Of a stretch of DNA of 64,000 bases, positions 37,545-46,661 are shown one piece after another. The DNA comes from Novosphingobium umbonatum (GTDB lineage: Bacteria; Pseudomonadota; Alphaproteobacteria; Sphingomonadales; Sphingomonadaceae): positions 1-64,000 of the forward strand of contig NZ_SACO01000001.1 of NCBI RefSeq assembly GCF_004005905.1. The letters run 5' to 3'. The notes under the pieces are model-generated. The model was not told the DNA's origin and searched no databases. It saw nothing but the letters and a program-made list of their open reading frames with translations. Position numbers and translations under genes: made by a program. The stretch's first letter is position 1. Each line of letters begins with the position of its first letter.

Positions 37545-37583
37545 CCCGCGTCCGGCACTCCCTATACTCCCGCCGGACGCGGG
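37545..37583. terminator. Hairpin between convergent receptor and GH13 genes
   Basis: Perfect 12-bp stem CCCGCGTCCGGC (37545-37556) / GCCGGACGCGGG (37572-37583) with a 15-nt loop. It lies 36 nt after the receptor stop and 9 nt before the GH13 stop on the other strand. A bidirectional terminator is likely, though the following T-run is weak. Confidence 0.7.
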
Positions 37584-37592
37584 ATTTGTGGC

Positions 37593-39326
37593 TCACTTCT
37601 GACTATAGCTCAGGATCTGCACGCCAAAAGGCTCGATCACCGCATGGTCAAGGTCGGGCATGGGAACGCCAGGCGTGGCCAGCAAAACCGAACCAAAGCG
37701 GCGCTCGCCCGCTTTCCAGCCTGTGATATTGGCATCCTGCCGCGCATCGCTCATGTTGAGCAGAACCAAGACGCCCTGCCCCTTGCTATCCTGCCGCGCA
37801 AAGGCCAGCACTTTGTCATTGCCCGATGCCAGCGGCAGATAGGCCCCTTCGCGCAAAGCACTGTTGTTGCGCCGCATAGCCAGCAACATACGATACCAAT
37901 TGTACATCGAGGCCTGATTGGGCCTTTGCACCTCGACATTGCGGATGGCGGCATCCTTGTTCACCGGCAGCCAAGGCGCGCCCGTGGTAAAGCCAGCCTT
38001 GGCCCCGCCCGTCCATTGCATCGGGCTGCGTTCGGCATCGCGGAAATCGGCAACCTTGCGCTTGGGGCTTAACGGCGTCTCCTTCAACACCGGCGCAGGC
38101 AGATCCTCCATGCCCAGTTCCTCGCCATAATACATCAGCGCGGTGCCGGGTTGGGTCAGCGTCATGGCGGCGGTGATGCGGGCGATCTGGTCATTATGCA
38201 GCCCGTCGCCCAGCCTCGTCGCCTGACGCGAAGTGTCATGGTTGCTGAAGAACAGCACAGGAGGCAGCCCGTCCAGCTTGCCATGCGCATCATCGATCCG
38301 CGCCTTGAAGGTGGGCGCATCCAGCTTCTGAACCCCGCTATAGAGGAAGTTCATCGGCAGGTTGATCTCGTCATTCTTCGCGCCATAAACGCGGCGCAGA
38401 TCGCCGATGGTGGCAATGGCATTCTCGCCCAGCAACACGCGCTGGCCGGGGAAACTGTCGGCAATCTTGCGCAGATCGCGCATGATGGCATGATTGCCCT
38501 CCTGCCCCGCATTATAGGGTTTAAGGCCAACCGGCGCGCCCGATTTGACATCAGGGTCTTGCGGCCAGCTGGTGTCCTCCAGCAAATAGGGCGTGGCATC
38601 CAGACGGAAACCGGCCGCCCCGCGCTTCAGCCAGAAGCGCATCACATCGCCCATCGCCTTGCGCAATTGCGGGTTGCGCCAATTGAGATCGGGCTGCTCT
38701 TTCAGGAAGACATGGTAATAATATTGGCCGCTTTTCGGGTCCAAGGTCCATGTCGATCCACCAAAGATCGATTCCCAATTGGTGGGCTGACCGCCATCGG
38801 GGGCGGGATCTTTCCAGACATACCAGTCACGCTTGGGATTGTTGCGGGATGAAAGCGCGGCCTTGAACCATGGATGCTCTGACGAGCTATGGTTCAGCAC
38901 GAAATCGACCATCACACGGATGCCACGCTTGCGCGCCTGCGCCACCAGCCGGTCCCAATCGGCCAGCGTGCCATATTCGGGGGCCACATTGGTGTAATCG
39001 GCCACGTCATAGCCGAAATCGAAATTGGGCGACGGGAAGAAAGGCGTAATCCAGATCGCATCCACGCCCAGATCTTTGAGATAATCCAGCCGCGCGGTGA
39101 TGCCATTGAGGTCGCCAATCCCATCGCCATTGCTGTCCTGAAAGCTGCGGGGATAGATTTCATAGATCACCGCATGCGCCCACCACGGGGCCGCACTGGC
39201 CCTGTCGGCGGATTTGGCAGACGGCTTGGCAGGCGGTTTGGCAGGCGCGGCCTGAACGCTGCCTCCGGCCATCACGGCGGCCAAAGCGGCGGCCAGCGCC
39301 AGAAGGGACTTGCTCCTCGGCATCAT
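37593..39326 (-). CDS. Exported GH13 alpha-glucosidase/oligo-glucosidase
   Basis: 577 residues with a signal peptide (Ala-rich core, cleavage after VQA) and a short Pro/Lys linker. The GH13 catalytic domain starts at WWAHAVIYEIYPRSFQDSNGDGIGDL. Catalytic residues are the nucleophile Asp in GFRLDATP, the acid/base Glu in LLGENA and the transition-state Asp in SNHDTSR. The QxxPDLNWRNPQ motif is typical of alpha-glucosidases acting on short alpha-1,4 or alpha-1,6 glucans. It would act in the periplasm on oligosaccharides imported by the upstream receptor. Last gene of the receptor-halogenase-halogenase-GH13 series; 17 nt from the preceding gene. Confidence 0.9.
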   Translation of the reverse strand: MMPRSKSLLALAAALAAVMAGGSVQAAPAKPPAKPSAKSADRASAAPWWAHAVIYEIYPRSFQDSNGDGIGDLNGITARLDYLKDLGVDAIWITPFFPSPNFDFGYDVADYTNVAPEYGTLADWDRLVAQARKRGIRVMVDFVLNHSSSEHPWFKAALSSRNNPKRDWYVWKDPAPDGGQPTNWESIFGGSTWTLDPKSGQYYYHVFLKEQPDLNWRNPQLRKAMGDVMRFWLKRGAAGFRLDATPYLLEDTSWPQDPDVKSGAPVGLKPYNAGQEGNHAIMRDLRKIADSFPGQRVLLGENAIATIGDLRRVYGAKNDEINLPMNFLYSGVQKLDAPTFKARIDDAHGKLDGLPPVLFFSNHDTSRQATRLGDGLHNDQIARITAAMTLTQPGTALMYYGEELGMEDLPAPVLKETPLSPKRKVADFRDAERSPMQWTGGAKAGFTTGAPWLPVNKDAAIRNVEVQRPNQASMYNWYRMLLAMRRNNSALREGAYLPLASGNDKVLAFARQDSKGQGVLVLLNMSDARQDANITGWKAGERRFGSVLLATPGVPMPDLDHAVIEPFGVQILSYSQK

Positions 39327-39343
39327 CGGACCCTTTCTTGTTC

Positions 39344-40867
39344 TTATACCGCGCCGCCACCGGCCCAACCGGCCAGCACGCGCGATTGCGGGGGGAAATT
39401 GAGGCTGCAGCGATCAAGGAAGGAACCGATCCCCCGCGCCGCATAGAAATCCACATCCAGACTGCCCGCCTGTTTAACCGCGGGAAAAGCACCATAGCCC
39501 GCCAACAGGCAGTGCCATGACTCAGCCCCAAAATGGCTCAACGAATTTTGCCGCTCCAGTTCGGCGACCAGATCGCCACGCTTGAACCAAACGTCCAGAA
39601 TATGGCGCAAAGCTTCGGACAGATGCTCGTTCTCGCGGTTGTCCTGCCAATAGGCGCTGTCCTCGCGCATGTTCAATTTGTAATGCGCCACGATATAGTC
39701 GCGCACCCGCTCGATCCGCTCGCTGATCTTCTGGTTAAAGGCATCGGCATAGAGGTTGGTGAAACCGCCGCGCTGATATTCCTCCATGAACATATCCACC
39801 GTGCCCAGCACCAGATGCAGGGCAGTGGCTTCCAACGGCTCGATAAAGCCTTGCGACAGGCCCACCGCCAACACATTGCGCGCCCAATGCTGTGCCAATT
39901 GTCCGGTGTTGAAACGCAAATGGCGGGCTTCCTGCGCGCTATCCAACATGCCCAGATGGGCGCGCAACTCGACCTCCGCCGCATCAGGCGAGAGGTAATC
40001 GCTGCTGAACACATAGCCATTGCCCACCCGACTGGTGAGCGGGATCGACCAGCACCAGCCATGCGACAGGGCGGTAGAGACCGTTTCCGGCGCAGGCTCA
40101 TCTTGCGCAGGCGTGGGCAGAACGACGGCTGCATTGTTGAACAGATTGTCGCGGAAGCTTTTAAAACCAATCCCCAATTTTCCGCGCATCAACAGGGCGG
40201 AAAAGCCGCTGCAGTCGATAAACAGGTCGCCCGCAATCGCCTCGCCCTGATCGGTCAGCACATGGGCGATGGAGCCATCCCCCGCCAATTGCGCATCCAC
40301 CACTTTCGCCTGCCGATGGACCACGCCACGCGCCGTCGCGTGATCGCGCAGGAATTCGCCCAAAAGGCCGGAGTCAAAATGATAGCCATATTCGATGGCG
40401 AAGGGGAAATGCTCGGGCGCCAGCGGGGCTTTGCCCTGCGCGGCCAGCACACCGTTCAGAAAGAAAGCCTCTGGCGCGGTGGGCACGTCCAGACCCAGAC
40501 GGCGATTGCGACAATTGAGAACAAAGGCTTCGCTGGTGTGCAGATCGATCTGCGTCAGGAAGGGGTGGCTGTAATCGGCAATGCCTGTGGCCGGGCTCCA
40601 GCCCGCAAAGCGGATGTTGGTTTTATAGGTGGCCTTGCAGCGGGGCATCCACGCTTCCTCGGCAATGCCCATTTCCTCGAAAAAGCGTTTCAACGTGGGG
40701 GTGGAGCCCTCGCCCACCCCGATAATGCCGATTTCGGGCGCCTCGACCAGCGCGATGGCCATATGCGGCCAACGTTGCGCCAGCAGATTGGCCGTCATCC
40801 AGCCCGCCGTGCCGCCGCCGACGATCACAATTCGCTGGCGTGGCATAGAGGCATGATCCCCGTTCAC
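39344..40867 (-). CDS. Flavin-dependent tryptophan halogenase family protein (second of pair)
   Basis: 507 residues. FAD-binding GGGTAGWM at 17-24, the catalytic lysine in YKTNIRF (Lys82, matching PrnA Lys79), and the halogenase signature W-x-W-x-I-P, here with Cys before the second W, in GWCWSIPL. The conserved EPLEATAL segment bears the catalytic Glu region. Such enzymes use FADH2, oxygen and halide to form a hypohalous acid that travels to the lysine. No signal peptide, so cytoplasmic; a flavin reductase is not adjacent. Its GTG start lies in a GTGA overlap with the upstream halogenase; an ATG seven codons in (40846) is an alternative. Substrate unknown. Confidence 0.9.
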   Translation of the reverse strand: MNGDHASMPRQRIVIVGGGTAGWMTANLLAQRWPHMAIALVEAPEIGIIGVGEGSTPTLKRFFEEMGIAEEAWMPRCKATYKTNIRFAGWSPATGIADYSHPFLTQIDLHTSEAFVLNCRNRRLGLDVPTAPEAFFLNGVLAAQGKAPLAPEHFPFAIEYGYHFDSGLLGEFLRDHATARGVVHRQAKVVDAQLAGDGSIAHVLTDQGEAIAGDLFIDCSGFSALLMRGKLGIGFKSFRDNLFNNAAVVLPTPAQDEPAPETVSTALSHGWCWSIPLTSRVGNGYVFSSDYLSPDAAEVELRAHLGMLDSAQEARHLRFNTGQLAQHWARNVLAVGLSQGFIEPLEATALHLVLGTVDMFMEEYQRGGFTNLYADAFNQKISERIERVRDYIVAHYKLNMREDSAYWQDNRENEHLSEALRHILDVWFKRGDLVAELERQNSLSHFGAESWHCLLAGYGAFPAVKQAGSLDVDFYAARGIGSFLDRCSLNFPPQSRVLAGWAGGGAV

Positions 40868-42363
40868 GCGTGCGCCCCCATCTTGGCGGCCAACCAGGCA
40901 TCATGGGCTGGCAATTGCGACAAAGGCTGCGCTTTTACCTGCCTCAACTGCGACAGTTGTTGACGCAATTCCGCATCGGACGGGCCATTGGCCAGCGGGT
41001 GATAATCCTGCAGCAAGATACCCTGCCCCATCAGCACCTGCACCCAGGAGGCTTCCATGAAAATATCCAGTTGATCCTGCACCAAAGCACCCGATGCGCG
41101 GAACAATTCGATCTTTTGCGCCAACCGGTCGGGCACCGCCATCTCCCGCAGGTCGCGCCAGAAGGCGGAATCATCGCGGCGATTGGCATGGTAATGCAGG
41201 ATGATGAAATCGCGGATCAATTCATATTCGCGGGCAGACTGGCGGTTATATTCCGCCCGCAAAGCCGCCACATCCGGCCCATGGGGAAACAGATGCAACA
41301 GGCGCACGATGGCCGACTGGATCAGATAGATGCTGGTCGATTCCAAAGGTTCCAGAAATCCGCTCGACAGGCCCACCGCCACCACATTGCGGTTCCATTG
41401 CTGTCTTGCGCGGCCGGTGCGGAAGGGGATCACGCGCGGCTCGTCCAGCGCCTTGGAGTCCAGATTGCCCAGCAGCAATTGTGCCGCCTGATCATCGGAA
41501 TAATGGCGACTGGAATAGACCAGCCCGTTGCCATTGCGATGTTGCAGGGGAATCCGCCATTGCCAACCCGCCCCATGCGCGATGGAACGCGTATAGGGCG
41601 CAGTGGTGGCAAAGGGTTCCGACGGCACCGCCATGGCGCGGTCACAGGGCAGCCAATGGTCCCAATCCTCATAGCCGGTGCGCAAGGCTTGCTGGATCAA
41701 CAGGCCGCGCTGGCCCGAACAGTCGATGAAGAGATCGCCCGCAATCTCGCGCCCGTCTTGCAACACCACACTGGTCACATCGCCGGTGGTGGCGCAGCGG
41801 CGCACCTCGCCAATCATGCCTTCGGTGCGACGCACCCCCATCTGTTCGGACAGGCGGCGCAGAAACTGGCCGTAAAGTGCGGAATCGAAATGATAGGCAT
41901 AGGGCATGTCCCAAATGGGATCATTGCCGGTGGTGGGCGCAAACTGCCCCGCCTCACAGCATAGGTAATTGAGGTCATAATCCCAATAGGATGTCTCATG
42001 CCCCCGCTGCCGCGCCCGCGTCCAGAAATGGTGGAACGAGCAAAAGGCCATATTGCGCCCTGCCGCACCGAATGTGTGGTAATAGCTCTCGCCCTGTTGC
42101 CCCCAGTTTTCGAAACGAATGGCCAGTTTGACCGTGGCCTTGGTCTCGCGCAGGAAGGTGGCCTCATCAATCCCCAGCACGCTGTTGAGAGTCTGGATCG
42201 GAGGAATGGTGGCCTCGCCCACGCCGATAATGCCGATGGCATCGGATTCGACCAGCTCGACCCGCGCGCCCTTGCCAATCACCTTGGCGATCAAGGCTGC
42301 CGCCATCCAACCCGCCGTGCCGCCGCCCACCACGACAACCGACTTCACCCGCTCTTCCATCAC
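40864..42363 (-). CDS. Flavin-dependent tryptophan halogenase family protein (first of pair)
   Basis: 499 residues, and clearly a separate paralogue from the downstream gene rather than a recent duplicate. FAD motif GGGTAGWM at 13-20, catalytic Lys79 in VKLAIRF (same number as in PrnA), W-x-W-x-I-P in GWQWRIPL, and EPLESTSIYL with the catalytic Glu. All key residues are intact. It follows the TonB-dependent receptor by 78 nt, across a hairpin, and overlaps the next halogenase. No signal peptide. In related characterised enzymes (for example BrvH from Brevundimonas, from memory) indole is halogenated in vitro, but natural substrates are unknown. Confidence 0.92.
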   Translation of the reverse strand: MMEERVKSVVVVGGGTAGWMAAALIAKVIGKGARVELVESDAIGIIGVGEATIPPIQTLNSVLGIDEATFLRETKATVKLAIRFENWGQQGESYYHTFGAAGRNMAFCSFHHFWTRARQRGHETSYWDYDLNYLCCEAGQFAPTTGNDPIWDMPYAYHFDSALYGQFLRRLSEQMGVRRTEGMIGEVRRCATTGDVTSVVLQDGREIAGDLFIDCSGQRGLLIQQALRTGYEDWDHWLPCDRAMAVPSEPFATTAPYTRSIAHGAGWQWRIPLQHRNGNGLVYSSRHYSDDQAAQLLLGNLDSKALDEPRVIPFRTGRARQQWNRNVVAVGLSSGFLEPLESTSIYLIQSAIVRLLHLFPHGPDVAALRAEYNRQSAREYELIRDFIILHYHANRRDDSAFWRDLREMAVPDRLAQKIELFRASGALVQDQLDIFMEASWVQVLMGQGILLQDYHPLANGPSDAELRQQLSQLRQVKAQPLSQLPAHDAWLAAKMGAHA

Positions 42364-42387
42364 CCGCTCCTGTTATCGGCCCCTTAA

Positions 42388-42420
42388 CTGGCTCCGCCGC
42401 CTTTATAGCGACGGAGCCAG
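42388..42420 (-). other. Hairpin between receptor and halogenase genes
   Basis: Perfect 9-bp stem CTGGCTCCG (42388-42396) / CGGAGCCAG (42412-42420) with a 15-nt loop, 21 nt after the receptor stop. It has no T-run and is followed by a G/C tract, so it may stabilise the receptor message and lower expression of the enzymes downstream. Confidence 0.65.
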
Positions 42421-42441
42421 CATCCCCAAGGGGGGGGATCC

Positions 42442-45288
42442 TCAATAGAAGGAGTAAATGAAGTTGAGCAGGAAGTTACGCCCGAAAGTTTCATTGCGGG
42501 TCGTCAAACCGCTGACACTGTCGGTATAGGTATCGCGCTGGTTGGTCAGGTTCTGGCCCTGCAGCGAGACTTTCAGCCCCTTGAGATAGGACAAGCCCGA
42601 CTGCTTGAAGTCATAGCTGATCTGGGCATCCACCAAGGTCTGCCCTGCACGGTTGACCGGAGACAGGGTGTTGCTTCCCCCACGGTCTTCCGACACCCAT
42701 TTCGAACGCTTGTTCACCGAAACGCGCGCACCAAAGCCGCCCTTGTCATAGAAGGCCGTGCCCTGCATCACCCGCTTCGACAGGCCGGGCACATCGGTGC
42801 CATCATTCAACGTGCCATCGGTAAAGGCAGCCCCTGCCACCACGCCAAACCCGTCCAGCGCCTTGACAAAGCGGCCAAAGGGAATGGTAGCCTGCAGCTC
42901 GATCCCCTTCACCTTGCCCTTCAATCCGCCGGTATAGGTGGTGTTCACCCCCTTGAAGGTGGCGGGCGTATAGATGGTCAGGCCATCGCTGCTGACCGCC
43001 TGATGATAGCCGGGGATGTAGAACTGGGTATAGTCGCGCAGGGTGGTGGTGGCCACATTCCAGTTCACCAGATCCTTGTAGAACACCGATGCCGACAGGA
43101 AACCGTCGCGGGCAAAGTAATATTCATAGGACAGGTCAACCTGATTGGCCTCATAGGGGCGCAGCTGGGCATTGCCCGAGCGCGAGGTCCATGGCCCCAA
43201 TTGCGGGTTGCTGTTGGTGACATTGGCCACGTTATTGGCAAATTTCACCGAAGAGCCCGGGTTCAGATAGTCAATGCGCGCCCGGCTGATCACCTTGGCG
43301 GCGGCAAAGCGCAAAGTATGGCCGTTGCCCAATTCGAAATTGGCATTCAGGCTGGGCAGCACACGGGCGTAATTGGCGCCATCGGTAATTGGCGTGGCAA
43401 TATCCACCAGAGCCGCGCCAATGATCGAGTTAAAGCCCGAACCTTGCTGCTTGGTGATCACCCCTTGCAAGCCGATATTGCCAAAGGTCCGCACCCCGCC
43501 CAGCTTGGTGTCAAATGTGGCCTGCGCAAAGGGCTGCCATATCTTTTCCTTGATCGTATAGGTGTCGCCCATACGGTCCGGTTCCAGAGCTGCCGCCGAC
43601 CAGCGCGTGTAGAAATTGCTGTTGATCAGCCCCAGCGCGTCATAGGCCACCACATTGCCAAGCCCAGCCCAATTCAAATCGGCCACCCCGCGCCGCGCGC
43701 CATCGGGGATCGCGCCATCCAGCGGATAGGTGTTGGCGGTGAGGAAATAGCCTTCATTGACCTTGGACTTTTTATGGTCCGAATAGCGCAGGCCCAGCTG
43801 CACATCCTTGATCGGGCCTTCGGGCATATCGACCTTCACCTCGAAACGGGCCGAGGTCAGCTTTTCATCGAACACGCCGGTGTTGACGAAACCATCCTGC
43901 GCCTGCGCAAAACCGACGCCCGCCGCGCGCGAGGCCGCCGTGTTCAGCGCGGAAATCGGCGCCAGGCTGCCGCCCCATGACTGCGGACCGGCCAGTCTGA
44001 CCACCGCATAATCGCTATAACCTTGCGAATTGTTCGAGAAGGTCAGGCCATTGGGCGAATAGGTATAGGTGCGAAGATTATTCGCCCCCTGCGTCGGCAA
44101 GCCCGCACGGCCAAGACCGGCATAGCTTTCCGCACGCGTATCGCGCTTGCTGCTGGCGGCATGCGACACGTCCAGCGTCAGATGCACATGATCCGAAGCC
44201 TTATATTTGAAATTTCCGCCAAAGGTGGTCAGCTTGCCCGTCTTGTCCAACGGGTCTGAACGCAGCACCGAATTGAAACCGGTGGTGCGCGCCGAAGTGA
44301 TGGTGGTGGCATCCGAGGACAGCACCGTGCTGCCGTTGGAGGCAATCGGCAAGGCTTCGATAAAGCCGCGCGAAATGCCCTTGTCGGAGAAGTTGATGTA
44401 GAGCGCGTCAAAGGTCGCGCTGAAATTGTCGCTGGGCTTATATTCGATCACACCAGCCAAAGTATCCCGCTTCAACACGCGTGAGCGCGAGGAAATATCG
44501 ATCCCGCTGGGCGCATATTTGCCCGCATTGGCGCCCGAGGAAACCGCGCCTTTGTCATAGCCCCATACGCTGAAGAACCGGTCCTGCGTGGGCGAGGAGG
44601 TGGTGGCGGCCGTAAAGGCGATGCCCAGAGTGTCATCGGCGAATTTGTCGCTGAAGGACAAGGCCACGCGATAGCCCTGATCCTTGAAATCGGGGTTGGC
44701 CGATTTCATCCCGTTCTTTTCAAACGTACCATTCACCGTCAGGCGGCGCTTGGCCGACAGCGGACGCAAGGTCCGCATATCCACCGTGCCGCCCACACCC
44801 ATCGCCGATAGCGAGGAATTGGGCGTTTTATACACCACGGCGGAATCAATGATTTCGGCAGGATAGAGATCATATTCCACCCCGCGATTATCGCCAATGC
44901 CGATCAACTCGCGCCCGTTCAGCGTGGTGCCGACAAAATCCTCGCGGAAACCGCGCACCGAAATGCCGCTGACACGGCCCGCCATACGTTCGCCCGCCAC
45001 ACCGGCCAGTCGGCCGATCGAATCCGCGATGCTCGATCCGGGCAGCTTGCCGATATCTTCTGCCGACAGCGCTTCGACCACCGAAGTGTCATTTTGCTTC
45101 ACCGCCTGCGCGCGCTGCAAACCGGCGCGAAAGCCTGTGACAACAATCTCGGCAGGAGCGGGTGCATCATTGGTGAGCGCATTGGATTTACCCGAAGCCG
45201 CGCCCGATTGCGCCAGCGCCGGAGTCGCGGTCAACAGCGCGATAGCCGCCACGGAACAGGCGAGAGAAGACTGTGATTGTCTTGCCAT
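42442..45288 (-). CDS. TonB-dependent receptor of the alpha-glucan locus
   Basis: 948 residues. Signal peptide cleaved after PALAQ (about residue 27), then EIVVTGFRAGLQRAQAVK, a plug domain with GISVRGFREDFVGTTLNGREL, and a barrel ending NFIYSFY, whose C-terminal aromatic end suits outer-membrane insertion. It heads the operon with two halogenases and a GH13 enzyme and is divergent from a sugar MFS carrier, in the manner of the Caulobacter maltodextrin receptor locus (from memory). The ATG at 45288 has GGGGA at a good spacing; an ATG at 45303 is less likely. Confidence 0.93.
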   Translation of the reverse strand: MARQSQSSLACSVAAIALLTATPALAQSGAASGKSNALTNDAPAPAEIVVTGFRAGLQRAQAVKQNDTSVVEALSAEDIGKLPGSSIADSIGRLAGVAGERMAGRVSGISVRGFREDFVGTTLNGRELIGIGDNRGVEYDLYPAEIIDSAVVYKTPNSSLSAMGVGGTVDMRTLRPLSAKRRLTVNGTFEKNGMKSANPDFKDQGYRVALSFSDKFADDTLGIAFTAATTSSPTQDRFFSVWGYDKGAVSSGANAGKYAPSGIDISSRSRVLKRDTLAGVIEYKPSDNFSATFDALYINFSDKGISRGFIEALPIASNGSTVLSSDATTITSARTTGFNSVLRSDPLDKTGKLTTFGGNFKYKASDHVHLTLDVSHAASSKRDTRAESYAGLGRAGLPTQGANNLRTYTYSPNGLTFSNNSQGYSDYAVVRLAGPQSWGGSLAPISALNTAASRAAGVGFAQAQDGFVNTGVFDEKLTSARFEVKVDMPEGPIKDVQLGLRYSDHKKSKVNEGYFLTANTYPLDGAIPDGARRGVADLNWAGLGNVVAYDALGLINSNFYTRWSAAALEPDRMGDTYTIKEKIWQPFAQATFDTKLGGVRTFGNIGLQGVITKQQGSGFNSIIGAALVDIATPITDGANYARVLPSLNANFELGNGHTLRFAAAKVISRARIDYLNPGSSVKFANNVANVTNSNPQLGPWTSRSGNAQLRPYEANQVDLSYEYYFARDGFLSASVFYKDLVNWNVATTTLRDYTQFYIPGYHQAVSSDGLTIYTPATFKGVNTTYTGGLKGKVKGIELQATIPFGRFVKALDGFGVVAGAAFTDGTLNDGTDVPGLSKRVMQGTAFYDKGGFGARVSVNKRSKWVSEDRGGSNTLSPVNRAGQTLVDAQISYDFKQSGLSYLKGLKVSLQGQNLTNQRDTYTDSVSGLTTRNETFGRNFLLNFIYSFY

Positions 45289-45350
45289 TTCAACATCCCC
45301 CATGGATATTTTAGCCGCAACTTATGTTGCTGGCCTGATGCTTGGATAGT

Positions 45351-45400
45351 GCAAATTCAATCGATTGCAAAACCATATTTATGCTTTTTGCATGTGCAAA
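45351..45400. promoter_or_regulatory. Candidate LacI operators between receptor and sugar carrier
   Basis: Two TGCAA-type elements: GCAAATTCAATCGATTGCAA (45351-45370, half-sites GCAA/TTGC mirrored loosely) and the perfect palindrome TTTGCATGTGCAAA (45387-45400). The same half-site occurs as TGCAAA-N8-TTTGCA upstream of the LacI gene. They lie between diverging genes and would let the LacI regulator control both. Candidate only. Confidence 0.5.
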
Positions 45401-45458
45401 TTACCAGAAACGCACTTTCCCCGCTAGACCACCTGTCCCAACGGGCTAGAAACAGGCG

Positions 45459-46661
45459 ATGCAAACGATGCGCCCAAACCCGTCCCGCTCTGACCATAAA
45501 GCCATTGCCTTGATGTATCTGGCGTTTTTCGTTCTCGGGCTGGTGGGATCGATGACCGGCCCGCTGGTGCCCGCGCTGCGCCATATCTTCGCCCTCGATT
45601 TCCGTCAGGCAATGGCCGCGCAATGGCTGGTGCTGGTGGTGATCGGCGCGCTGGCATGGCCCGCCGCGCGCCTGATGCAAAGCTGGGGCGTGTTTCGCCT
45701 TCTCTGCCTTGCGCTGGGATTGATGGCCGCAGGGTGCCTTGCGGTCAGTTTCGCGGCGGGTTCGGGCTATTTTGCCAGCGTCCTGCTTGCTCTGGCGGTA
45801 ATCGCCACAGGCACCACCCTGTTGCAGGTCGCAGGCAACCCCCTGACCACGGCGCTGGGCGCGCCGGAGAAAAGCCATGCCCGTCTGGCGCTGGCACAGG
45901 GGTTCAATTCGCTGGGCGTGCTGGGGGGCGTCCATCTGGGCTCATCCCTGATGCTGGGACAGGATGCGGCGCAAGGGGTGCAGTTGACCTATGGCATTTT
46001 GGCCGTCCTAACGCTGGCCGGTCTGGCCATGTTCCTCTGCGGAGGCAAAGCCTTCCCCACATCCGCTCTGGCCAATGAAACCGCCGCTCCGTCCGAAGCG
46101 CTCACATCGCGCTGGGCATGGGCTGGTGCGGCGGCCATTGCCCTTTATGTCGGGGCCGAAGGCGCGATTGGTTCCATCATGATCAATTTCCTGCACCAGC
46201 CCCATGTGTTGAACCTGCCCATGGCCGAAGCGGGACGCGCCAGCGCCAAAATCTATTGGGGCGGCGCATTGGCGGGACGATTTGCGGGCAGTTGGCTGCT
46301 GACCCGCTATCGCGCGCCGCGCCTGTTGGGGTTGATGGCCGCGCTGGCCTGCGCCCTGTGCCTGACCGTAGCCGTCACACAGGGACCTATGGCAGGCTAT
46401 GCCGCCCTCGCCATCGGCCTGTGCAATGCCATCATGTTTCCCACCATCTTCTCGCTCACCCTCGCGCGCAGCAAGGCGCCCGCCTCGGCCGTGTCGGGCT
46501 TGCTCTGCACGGCGATTGCGGGCGGCGCTCTCATCTCCATTCTGGTGGGCGAAATGGCCGACCATACCGGTCTGGCTCAAGCCTTTCTGGTGCCCTTGGT
46601 CGCCTATGGCCTGATCGCGCTGTTTGCCGCGCTCAAGCCCGCCATCTGGCCACAGGGTTAA
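45459..46661 (+). CDS. FHS-type MFS sugar transporter
   Basis: 400 residues, 12 hydrophobic segments. The opening MYLAFFVLGLVGSMTGPLVPAL, the ATGTTLLQVAGNPL motif and the HARLALAQGFNSLG region resemble the fucose:H+ symporter family (FucP, GluP), which carries hexoses. In this locus it probably imports glucose or maltose released by the GH13 enzyme. It diverges from the receptor gene across 170 nt that hold the operator candidates. The start could also be the ATG at 45468. Its stop directly abuts the convergent LacI gene stop. Confidence 0.88.
   Translation: MQTMRPNPSRSDHKAIALMYLAFFVLGLVGSMTGPLVPALRHIFALDFRQAMAAQWLVLVVIGALAWPAARLMQSWGVFRLLCLALGLMAAGCLAVSFAAGSGYFASVLLALAVIATGTTLLQVAGNPLTTALGAPEKSHARLALAQGFNSLGVLGGVHLGSSLMLGQDAAQGVQLTYGILAVLTLAGLAMFLCGGKAFPTSALANETAAPSEALTSRWAWAGAAAIALYVGAEGAIGSIMINFLHQPHVLNLPMAEAGRASAKIYWGGALAGRFAGSWLLTRYRAPRLLGLMAALACALCLTVAVTQGPMAGYAALAIGLCNAIMFPTIFSLTLARSKAPASAVSGLLCTAIAGGALISILVGEMADHTGLAQAFLVPLVAYGLIALFAALKPAIWPQG

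Noticed and set aside
39344..42363. Secondary-metabolite cluster based on the halogenases
   Set aside because: No PKS, NRPS, prenyltransferase or tryptophan-derived pathway gene is present; the neighbours are sugar-uptake genes.
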